A stretch of 6,446 bases of DNA from Solobacterium sp. (GTDB taxonomy: Bacteria > Bacillota_I > Bacilli_A > Erysipelotrichales > Erysipelotrichaceae), in contig JAFVFM010000322.1 of assembly GCA_017475415.1 (NCBI GenBank), forward strand, positions 1-6,446, written 5' to 3'. Positions 1 through 6,446 of the stretch are shown one piece after another. Within the stretch, counting starts at the first letter, position 1, and each line of letters opens with the position of its first letter. The notes under the pieces are model-generated. The model was not told the DNA's origin, did not search any database, and saw only the letters and a list, made by a program, of their open reading frames with translations. The translations under genes were made by a program, and so were the position numbers.

Positions 1-18
1 TCTTCTACTTTTCGACAT
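1..18 (-). CDS. Start of a minus-strand gene, truncated by the window edge (product unknown)
   Basis: Only six codons are visible, reading M-S-K-S-R-R from an ATG at 18-16 on the minus strand. The start is supported by a good Shine-Dalgarno sequence, GAGGTG at 29-24, five bases before the ATG, and by a structured leader immediately upstream. The product cannot be named from six residues. The gene is divergent from pgk and shares its intergenic region. If the leader hairpins are an attenuator, this is the gene they control. The weak point is how little sequence is visible: a chance ATG downstream of a terminator is possible, although the combination with a well-spaced ribosome binding site makes a real start more likely than not. 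Confidence 0.45.
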
Positions 19-34
19 CCTTCCACCTCAAACT

Positions 35-57
35 AAAAAACACCCGCAAAGGGTGTC
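35..57 (-). terminator. Intrinsic terminator in the leader of the minus-strand gene
   Basis: On the minus strand, ACACCC (56-51) pairs with GGGTGT (45-40) around the loop TTTGC, and a run of T residues follows (40-35). This is the classic Rho-independent form. It lies about six bases before the Shine-Dalgarno sequence at 29-24, so it is placed to stop transcription before the gene rather than after one. It could instead end a small RNA or a longer minus-strand transcript. Confidence 0.7.
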
Positions 58-115
58 TCCGAGTTGTCAAACTCGGGTCCTCTTTACGGGTATCAGTTTA
101 AAGCTAAAAATCCCC
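42..115 (-). promoter_or_regulatory. Candidate transcription attenuator with competing helices (riboswitch-like leader)
   Basis: Read on the minus strand, ACCCGTAAAG (91-82) is complementary to CTTTGCGGGT (51-42): ten pairs, one a G-U wobble, extendable outward by about three weaker pairs. This helix uses both the loop and the 3' arm of the terminator hairpin, so the two cannot form together. Between its arms sits a 7-bp hairpin, CCGAGTT (76-70 or shifted by one) with AACTCGG (65-59). Further upstream, GGGGAT (115-110) can pair with ATACCC (93-88) apart from one G-A mismatch, which would sequester the antiterminator arm. What triggers the switch is not evident. I do not recognise a T-box, PyrR loop or known riboswitch consensus. 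No convincing minus-strand promoter was found. Confidence 0.45.
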
Positions 116-147
116 TTTTTATCATGACTTTTTCTGCGTGAAATACG

Positions 148-162
148 TGTGATTTTTTCACA
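148..162. promoter_or_regulatory. TGTGA-N5-TCACA palindrome, possible regulator site
   Basis: TGTGA (148-152) and TCACA (158-162) form a perfect inverted repeat separated by five T residues. The half-sites resemble those of Rex (TTGTGA-N6-TCACAA) and CRP/FNR-type proteins, but both of those expect a six-base spacer, so the identity is doubtful. The site lies about 110 bases upstream of the predicted pgk transcription start, between the two divergent genes, and could serve either. Confidence 0.25.
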
Positions 163-188
163 TATTAAGATGAATAATGTTTCAAATA

Positions 189-206
189 AATGTAATGGCT
201 TACATT
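189..206. promoter_or_regulatory. cre-like operator upstream of pgk
   Basis: AATGTAA (189-195) and TTACATT (200-206) are perfect 7-base inverted arms around TGGC. The 14-base core, TGTAAGCCATTACA on the minus strand, matches the catabolite-responsive element consensus TGWAARCGYTWNCW at 12 of 14 positions, deviating at two positions in the central CG region. The centre lies about 66 bases before the predicted pgk start, an upstream position typical of activation by CcpA in Firmicutes glycolytic and overflow genes. Another LacI-family protein or an unrelated repressor could equally own it. Confidence 0.4.
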
Positions 207-227
207 GTGAAAAAAAGTGAAAAGTGC

Positions 228-257
228 GTGCCATAGCCTATTTTACAGTGCTATAAT
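228..257 (+). promoter_or_regulatory. Predicted sigma-A promoter of the pgk operon
   Basis: A perfect -10 box TATAAT lies at 252-257, preceded by TGC at 249-251, which gives an extended -10 (TGnTATAAT). The best -35 candidate is GTGCCA at 228-233 (4 of 6 to TTGACA) with an 18-bp spacer. The extended -10 would compensate for the weak -35. The start would be near 264, leaving a leader of roughly 20 bases containing the AGGAGG at 272-277. Confidence 0.75.
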
Positions 258-285
258 AGTCACAGTTAAATAGGAGGAAAACATA

Positions 286-1476
286 ATGTCTAAAGTTACT
301 GTGAAAGACCTAGACGTAAAAGGAAAACACGTCATCGTTCGCGTGGATTTTAATGTACCACACAAAGATGGCAAAATTACGGATGATAATCGTGTCCGTG
401 CAGCATTACCAACCATTAATTACTTAACAGAAAATGGCGCAAAAGTATTATTATTGAGCCATTTGGGTAAGGTAAAGAGTGAAGAAGATAAGGCTAAGAA
501 TGATATGAGCATCGTAGCTGATTGTTTAGCTAGTTTACAAAGTGCTCCTGTTACATTTGTGAATGCAACAAGAGGTGAGGAATTAGAAGCAGCAGTAAAA
601 GGACAAGAAGATGGTTCTATCGTTCTTATGCAGAATACAAGATATGAAGATTTAGATGGTAAAAAAGAAAGCGGTAATGATCCTGAACTTGGCGCTTATT
701 GGGCAAGCTTAGGTGATTACTTTGTAGAAGATGCATTTGGTTCTGTACATAGAGCACACGCTTCTACTGTAGGTATCGCTACACATTTACCAAGTGCTTT
801 AGGCTTCTTGGTAGAAAAAGAAGTAAATGTATTAGGTAAGGCATTAAATGATCCTGAAAGACCTTTAGTTGCGATTCTTGGTGGTGCTAAAGTATCTGAT
901 AAGATTGCTGTAATTGATAATTTATTAAAGATTGCAGATAAAGTACTTATTGGTGGTGGTATGTCTTATACTTTCGCTTATGCAAAAGGCGGAACAGTAG
1001 GTACATCTTTATTAGAAGAAGATCGTGTTGAAATGGCTAAAGAATTCATGGAAAAGGGTGGCGATAAATTAGTTCTTCCTGTAGATACAGTTGTCGCTAA
1101 TGACTTCTCTAATCCTACAGAAATTAAGACAGTAGCTGCTGGTGAAATTCCGGAAGGCTTTATGGGCTTAGACATTGGTCCTGAAACAGTAGCTTTATTT
1201 AAGAAAGAATTAGAAGGTGCTAAGACAGTATTCTGGAATGGCCCAATGGGTGTATTCGAAGATGAACGTTTCGCAAAAGGCACTATTGAAGTATGCGAAA
1301 GCTTAGCGAATCTAGAGGGTGCTACAACAATCATCGGTGGTGGTGATAGTGCTAGTGCAGCGAAGAATTTAGGTTTCGCTGAGAAGTTCTCTCACATTTC
1401 TACTGGTGGTGGTGCATCATTAGAATATATGGAAGGAAAGGAGTTACCAGGAATCACAATTATTCCTGAAAAATAA
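286..1476 (+). CDS. pgk: Phosphoglycerate kinase
   Basis: This 396-residue cytoplasmic enzyme transfers the acyl phosphate of 1,3-bisphosphoglycerate to ADP, giving ATP and 3-phosphoglycerate; its length is normal for a bacterial PGK. The N-terminal substrate domain shows RVDFNVP (19-25), with the D21/N23 substrate contacts, R36/R38, SHLGK (58-62, where many PGKs have SHLGR), NTRY (117-120) and [12 protein letters not shown] (149-160). The C-terminal nucleotide domain shows GGAKVSDK (199-206), WNGPMGVFE (317-325), GGGDSASA (351-358) and STGGGASLE (372-380). The start is fixed by AGGAGG at 272-277, eight bases before the ATG. It is first in a run with tpiA and eno, behind an extended -10 promoter and a cre-like palindrome, so carbon-source control is plausible. 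No key residue is missing. Confidence 0.98.
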   Translation: MSKVTVKDLDVKGKHVIVRVDFNVPHKDGKITDDNRVRAALPTINYLTENGAKVLLLSHLGKVKSEEDKAKNDMSIVADCLASLQSAPVTFVNATRGEELEAAVKGQEDGSIVLMQNTRYEDLDGKKESGNDPELGAYWASLGDYFVEDAFGSVHRAHASTVGIATHLPSALGFLVEKEVNVLGKALNDPERPLVAILGGAKVSDKIAVIDNLLKIADKVLIGGGMSYTFAYAKGGTVGTSLLEEDRVEMAKEFMEKGGDKLVLPVDTVVANDFSNPTEIKTVAAGEIPEGFMGLDIGPETVALFKKELEGAKTVFWNGPMGVFEDERFAKGTIEVCESLANLEGATTIIGGGDSASAAKNLGFAEKFSHISTGGGASLEYMEGKELPGITIIPEK

Positions 1477-1480
1477 GACA

Positions 1481-2233
1481 ATGGCTAGAAAACCGATTAT
1501 TGTTGGTAACTGGAAAATGAATAAGACACCTCGTGAAGCAGAAGAATTCATGAAGGGTATTGAAGAAGTATTAACAGGAAATGAAAATGCAGACTATGGC
1601 ATTGGTGCTCCTTATGTAGATTTAGATGTATGTGTTAGAAATGCGAAGAATCTCATTATTGCAGCAGAAAACTGCCATGAATTAGATAATGGTGCATATA
1701 CTGGTGAAGTATCTGTACCAATGTTAAAAGAAGTAGGCATTACCTATTGCATCATTGGTCACTCTGAAAGACGTACATACTATAACGAAACAGATGCTGC
1801 TTGTGCTGCAAAATGTAAGAGATTATGTGCTGATGGTATTGTGCCAATTCTTTGCATCGGTGAAACCGAAGCGGAATATGATGCAGGTAAAACTGCAGAT
1901 GTTATTAAGAGCCAATTAGCTGGTTCTTTAGCAGGCTTAACAAATGAAGAAGTTGCACAAATGGTTATCGCTTATGAACCTATTTGGGCAATTGGCACAG
2001 GTAAGAGTGCAGATAAGGATATTGCTGAAAATTGTTGTAAACTTGTTCGTGAAACAGTAAAGGCTTTATATGATGAAGCTACAGCAGAGGCAGTACGTAT
2101 TCAATATGGTGGTTCTGTAAAACCAACAAATATTGCCGAATATATGGCTTGTAAAGATATTGATGGTGCTTTAATTGGTGGAGCTTCCTTAAAGGTTGAT
2201 TCCTTCAAAGAAATCATCGATGCAACAAAGTAA
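1481..2233 (+). CDS. tpiA: Triosephosphate isomerase
   Basis: This 250-residue (beta/alpha)8 enzyme interconverts dihydroxyacetone phosphate and glyceraldehyde 3-phosphate in the cytoplasm, normally as a dimer. All catalytic signatures are present: GNWKMN (9-14) with Asn10 and Lys12, IIGHSERR (91-98) with electrophile His94, and AYEPIWAIGTGK (164-175) with base Glu166 and the mobile loop 6. The phosphate-binding GGSV (210-213) and GGASL (233-237) are also present. Where many family members have QNCHW..GAFTGE, this protein reads ENCHELDNGAYTGE (63-76). The ATG is only four bases after the pgk stop and has no recognisable Shine-Dalgarno sequence (the nearest AAGGAG is about 40 bases upstream, inside pgk). 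Translation therefore probably depends on ribosomes finishing pgk. Confidence 0.98.
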   Translation: MARKPIIVGNWKMNKTPREAEEFMKGIEEVLTGNENADYGIGAPYVDLDVCVRNAKNLIIAAENCHELDNGAYTGEVSVPMLKEVGITYCIIGHSERRTYYNETDAACAAKCKRLCADGIVPILCIGETEAEYDAGKTADVIKSQLAGSLAGLTNEEVAQMVIAYEPIWAIGTGKSADKDIAENCCKLVRETVKALYDEATAEAVRIQYGGSVKPTNIAEYMACKDIDGALIGGASLKVDSFKEIIDATK

Positions 2234-2241
2234 TAAAATAA

Positions 2242-3618
<1,377 letters not shown>

Positions 3619-3628
3619 GTAGATTAAG

Positions 3629-3653
3629 GGTAGTGCTTGCACTGCCTTTTTTT
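3629..3653 (+). terminator. Intrinsic terminator after eno
   Basis: GGTAGTG (3629-3635) pairs with CACTGCC (3640-3646), seven pairs with one G-T wobble, around the loop CTTG. Seven T residues follow (3647-3653). The hairpin starts ten bases after the eno stop and closes the glycolytic operon. Confidence 0.85.
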
Positions 3654-3666
3654 ATTTTGTTACTAT
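3637..3666 (+). promoter_or_regulatory. Possible weak promoter for the phosphoesterase, overlapping the eno terminator
   Basis: TTGCAC (3637-3642) could be a -35 and TACTAT (3661-3666) a -10, with an 18-bp spacer. The predicted start would fall at about 3673, exactly on the ATG of the next gene, giving a leaderless or near-leaderless message. The boxes are weak and the region is AT-rich, so chance is a real alternative. The absence of a ribosome binding site before that ATG is the reason for recording it. Confidence 0.25.
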
Positions 3667-3672
3667 ATTGGC

Positions 3673-4473
3673 ATGAAGATTATTATTACACTACTTTTAT
3701 TATTTATTTTATATGCAGTATTAGGTAGGCCTAGAGGGATAGAAGTAAGAAAAGATATACTTTATTCACCTAAAGTAAAAAAGGATAGGAAATTCGCTGT
3801 AATATCCGATTTACATAATCGGTTATATGGTGATAGGCAAGAAAGGTTAGTGAGTAAGATTGAGGAAGAAAAGCCTGACTTTATTGTTTTATTAGGAGAT
3901 ATCTTTGATAATACAGGAAATAAAGAGAATGCCTTTACTTTATTAGAAGAACTGAAAGGATATCCTATTTATTATGTTTTAGGAAATCATGAATATCGTA
4001 TATTTGCCTTAAGAGAAGATATAGAAAGAATTAAGCAGCTTGGTGTACATGTTTTACTTGATGATTGTACCTTCTTTGAGGAAGATATAGAAATCATAGG
4101 CTTAAAGGATTATTTAAAATATATTCCTAATGAAAATGTAGATTCTATTGTAAAAATGATTAAGAACTTAAAGAAAGAGGAATGTTTTAGTATTCTTCTT
4201 TCTCATCGTCCTCATTATTGTAATCTATATGAAAAATTAGATGTAGACCTTATCATGAGTGGTCACGCTCATGGTGGGCAGTGGCGTATACCTTTTTTGA
4301 ATATTCCTATATTCGCCAGTGATCAAGGTTTATTTCCTCGCTTAACGGATGGTATAAAAGAATATGCGCATACAAAGCATTATATTAGCCGTGGCCTAGC
4401 ATCAGGAAGAATCTATTTGCCGAGGTTGTTTAATAATCCAGAAATCGGTATAGTAATAGTGAAAAAACAATAG
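3673..4473 (+). CDS. Membrane-anchored calcineurin-like metallophosphoesterase
   Basis: This 266-residue member of the calcineurin-like phosphoesterase superfamily most resembles the YkuE/YaeI type. An N-terminal hydrophobic stretch (about 2-17) without a clear cleavage site suggests a signal anchor with the catalytic domain outside the membrane. The two-metal motifs occur in order: DLH (46-48), GDIFD (75-79), GNHE (104-107), His178 in LLSHRP, and GHAHGGQW (197-204). All ligands are present, so an active phosphodiesterase or phosphatase is expected; the substrate cannot be read from the sequence. Relatives act on lipid-linked or cell-wall phosphates. I chose ATG 3673 because an upstream TTG at 3637 lies in the eno terminator and would add 12 residues ahead of the anchor. 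No Shine-Dalgarno is visible. The next gene follows after 18 bp and is probably cotranscribed. Confidence 0.9.
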   Translation: MKIIITLLLLFILYAVLGRPRGIEVRKDILYSPKVKKDRKFAVISDLHNRLYGDRQERLVSKIEEEKPDFIVLLGDIFDNTGNKENAFTLLEELKGYPIYYVLGNHEYRIFALREDIERIKQLGVHVLLDDCTFFEEDIEIIGLKDYLKYIPNENVDSIVKMIKNLKKEECFSILLSHRPHYCNLYEKLDVDLIMSGHAHGGQWRIPFLNIPIFASDQGLFPRLTDGIKEYAHTKHYISRGLASGRIYLPRLFNNPEIGIVIVKKQ

Positions 4474-4491
4474 ATTGTTTTGGGGGTATAT

Positions 4492-6446
4492 ATGATACAT
4501 AGTAAAGGAATAGCACGAAAATTGTTAATGATACTCTTTTCGTTTTTTCTATTTATAACAAATATTTCATTTGTCTATGCCGAAGAAAAAGAAGAAGAAA
4601 TCGTTATTACAAATACCTATGAAGTAAAAGAAGCAGAAGCAGTTCGTATTGAACATAAAGAAATAACAGAAATCATTTTGCCTACACAAAAAAGACAACT
4701 CATGTTATTTGGCTATAAAGCAGATCCAATTTATTATGAAGAGAATGATGTTGTTGATGTATTAATCAATGCAGGTAATGTTTTACAAGAAGATATATCT
4801 GTAAAATATACGCAAACAATCTATGTGGATAATGGTGCAGCATATGATATGGCAGGATGGCGAACATATTTCAGTGAATATTGGAATGGCGTAATTGAAC
4901 GCATTGCCGAAGCATATATTAGTGGCTTAGAAGATTATGCTTTACATAGTTTAGATCAATATACACCTGCTATAAATATTAATTCTATTTATCCAGAAAA
5001 CGGGAAGGATTATGCACAATTTGAAGCTACCATCAGCATGCATAATGATTTCTTACCTACTAAACAACAAGAATCCGAATTTAATTCTGCATTATTGAGT
5101 ACAATGCGCGCATTAAATTTAAGTTCTTTAAGTGATTATGAAAAGATTAAAGCTTGTTATGACTTTGTCACGAGTAATGTTAAATATGCTTATGATGCAG
5201 AAGGAAAAGCTTCTTTAGAGGCAGTGCACCATACTGCTTATTCTGCACTCCTAAAAAAGGAAGCAGTATGTCAGGGTTATGCCTTATTGTTGTATCGGAT
5301 GCTTAAGTATTTAGGTATAGATGTGCGTTATGGCTATGGCGTAGGCCGTAATAGTATAGGGCAAAGTGAAGCACATGGTTGGAATATTGTTCAATTAGAA
5401 GGAAAATATTATTATTTAGATTCCACATGGGATGCTGGTAGAAGTGAATACCATTATTTCCTTAAGGGGACAAGATCATTTCACCAAGATCATTATCTAC
5501 AAGGCCCTACTGATTTGACAATAAGTGTAGAGGATTACCAAAAAAAGAATGTGAATACAATTAGTGTTACGCAGGTAACCTTAACACCAAAGGAAGATCG
5601 CATATATGTAGGTGATGATTTAAAGTTAGAGGTTAAGGTATTACCAGAAAATGCAACCAACAAAAAGGTGACCTATTCTTCTAGTAATACAGGTATCGCT
5701 ACAGTAGACGCCTATGGTAAGGTGCATGGTGTAAGTGCAGGTAAGGCTACAATCTTTGCGTTAAGTGAAGAAGGTAATCGCAAGGCTTCTATGCAATTAG
5801 AAGTGGTTGCGCCAAGTGATTATATTTATGTAGAAAGTCTTAATGCGAAGGATATGGATATGGAATTAAATGAAGGAAAAAAACAAATTCCTGTTTCCAT
5901 ACTACCAACGAATGCAACAAATAAAACGTTAGTTTACATAAGTCATAATAAAGATGTCGCAACAATAGATGAAAAAGGAATAATAACACCATTAAAGACT
6001 GGGACCGCAAAAATTGAAATCATTAGTTCTTATACAAAACCAATTCGTAATCCTTCAACAAATACAAATTCTTTTATCCCAGCACGCGCAGTGATTAATG
6101 TTGTCATTCGTGGAGGGGAAACCATCCCTTTGCAAAGCTTAACCATGCAAAATATGGGAGAAGATGTGAATCATTTCAATATAAATGTATTACAAAATAA
6201 GCGTTATTTATTTAATGTAGTCGCTTTACCTACAAATGCCACAAACAAAAGAGTAACTTGGTCAAGCAGTGACACACAAAAAGCAATCGTAGATGAAGAT
6301 GGAATGGTTACTGTATTAGGAAGTAGTGGTAGTGTGCGTATCTATGCCTCTTCAAAAGAAGATCCAACAATTAAAACATGGGTTGAATTAATATTGCATC
6401 CAGAAGAAGTACAAAATATTAAAGTTACTAATTTAAATATCATTCA
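4492..6446 (+). CDS. Secreted transglutaminase-like protein with Big_2 (Ig-like) repeats, 3' end outside the window
   Basis: The frame is open from the ATG to the window end, with 651 complete codons visible. GGGGGT at 4482-4487 serves as the ribosome binding site. Residues 1-30 form a signal peptide (basic start, hydrophobic core 11-27, likely cleavage after VYA at 28-30). Residues 31 to about 200 are unrecognised. A transglutaminase/protease-like domain (about 215-340) carries the triad Cys260 (EAVCQGYA), His295 (AHGWN) and Asp310 (YYLDSTWD). At least three Big_2 domains follow, about 359-439, 445-542 and 546-639, each with an LPxNATNK motif (384-391, 471-478, 579-586); a fourth may begin near 641. 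Such proteins are exported and act at or near the cell wall. The activity could be crosslinking, proteolysis or ligand binding. Any C-terminal anchor lies beyond the window. Confidence 0.88.
   Translation, partial: MIHSKGIARKLLMILFSFFLFITNISFVYAEEKEEEIVITNTYEVKEAEAVRIEHKEITEIILPTQKRQLMLFGYKADPIYYEENDVVDVLINAGNVLQEDISVKYTQTIYVDNGAAYDMAGWRTYFSEYWNGVIERIAEAYISGLEDYALHSLDQYTPAININSIYPENGKDYAQFEATISMHNDFLPTKQQESEFNSALLSTMRALNLSSLSDYEKIKACYDFVTSNVKYAYDAEGKASLEAVHHTAYSALLKKEAVCQGYALLLYRMLKYLGIDVRYGYGVGRNSIGQSEAHGWNIVQLEGKYYYLDSTWDAGRSEYHYFLKGTRSFHQDHYLQGPTDLTISVEDYQKKNVNTISVTQVTLTPKEDRIYVGDDLKLEVKVLPENATNKKVTYSSSNTGIATVDAYGKVHGVSAGKATIFALSEEGNRKASMQLEVVAPSDYIYVESLNAKDMDMELNEGKKQIPVSILPTNATNKTLVYISHNKDVATIDEKGIITPLKTGTAKIEIISSYTKPIRNPSTNTNSFIPARAVINVVIRGGETIPLQSLTMQNMGEDVNHFNINVLQNKRYLFNVVALPTNATNKRVTWSSSDTQKAIVDEDGMVTVLGSSGSVRIYASSKEDPTIKTWVELILHPEEVQNIKVTNLNII
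5569..6408 (+). repeat. Tandem Big_2 domain repeats within the secreted protein
   Basis: Three diverged copies of a bacterial Ig-like fold are visible at protein level, marked by LPENATNK, LPTNATNK and LPTNATNK. Each is followed by a V-T-Y/W-S-S-S-like strand (degenerate in the second copy) and an A-T/I-V-D-x-x-G-x-V turn. Marker spacing is 87 then 108 residues. The wider second interval partly reflects extra residues around 513-531 in the second copy. DNA identity between copies is low, so this is old duplication rather than recent slippage. Confidence 0.75.

Noticed and set aside
35..120. tracrRNA or other CRISPR-associated RNA on the minus strand
   Set aside because: Hairpins plus a T-tail resemble a tracrRNA tail superficially, but there is no repeat array or anti-repeat in the window, and a ribosome binding site and ATG follow directly.
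35..120. T-box or PyrR-type leader
   Set aside because: The T-box core (AGGGTGG..ACCGCG) and the PyrR loop consensus (ARUCCNGNGAGGYU) are both absent.
978..1334. 118-codon open frame on the minus strand inside pgk
   Set aside because: It lies opposite a highly conserved PGK segment, has no ribosome binding site, and its translation shows no recognisable domain; it is a shadow of the real gene.
3637..3672. TTG start for the phosphoesterase, adding 12 N-terminal residues
   Set aside because: The TTG sits in the eno terminator loop region with no ribosome binding site, and the added residues precede an otherwise normal signal anchor beginning at ATG 3673.
5223..5249. Inverted repeat AGTGCA...TGCACT in the transglutaminase-like gene
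   Set aside because: It has short arms and a 15-base spacer, has no T-run, and lies in well-conserved coding sequence; chance is sufficient.

Overview
This window is AT-rich bacterial DNA with strong AGGAGG ribosome binding sites, -10 boxes and T-tailed hairpin terminators. It looks like a chromosomal segment from a low-GC Gram-positive (Firmicutes). The three glycolytic proteins and the secreted transglutaminase-like/Big_2 protein would fit a gut lineage such as Erysipelotrichia, but that placement is an impression from protein style, not a search result.

Layout, left to right. (1) Positions 1-120 hold signals on the minus strand: two hairpins, one of them a T-tailed intrinsic terminator, then a GAGGTG ribosome binding site and an ATG at 18 opening a gene that runs out of the window (M-S-K-S-R-R visible). 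A segment further upstream in that leader can form a competing 10-bp helix with the terminator, so this looks like a transcription attenuator. (2) Positions 121-285 form the pgk control region: a TGTGA-N5-TCACA palindrome, a cre-like 18-bp palindrome, an extended -10 promoter and a strong ribosome binding site. (3) Positions 286-3618 are a plus-strand glycolytic run: pgk, tpiA four bases later, then eno after 38 bases, closed by an intrinsic terminator at 3629-3653. (4) From 3673 onward there is a membrane-anchored calcineurin-like metallophosphoesterase, followed 18 bp later by a large secreted protein. That protein has a signal peptide, a transglutaminase-like Cys-His-Asp domain and at least three Big_2 (Ig-like) domains, and it is cut by the window end.

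The glycolytic genes act on connected steps: triose phosphate isomerisation, ATP formation from 1,3-bisphosphoglycerate, and 2-phosphoglycerate dehydration. GAPDH and phosphoglycerate mutase are not in this window. The last two genes are envelope-facing and probably form a separate short unit.

The main anomaly is in enolase. The reading frame is intact at both ends and rich in catalytic motifs, but an in-frame TAA at 2773-2775 replaces the codon for the catalytic glutamate equivalent to yeast Glu168. A single G-to-T change (GAA to TAA) explains it. It is either a real and probably recent nonsense mutation, a base-calling or assembly error, or (least likely) recoding. The second point of interest is the apparent attenuator in front of the minus-strand gene. 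The rest of the window is conventional.
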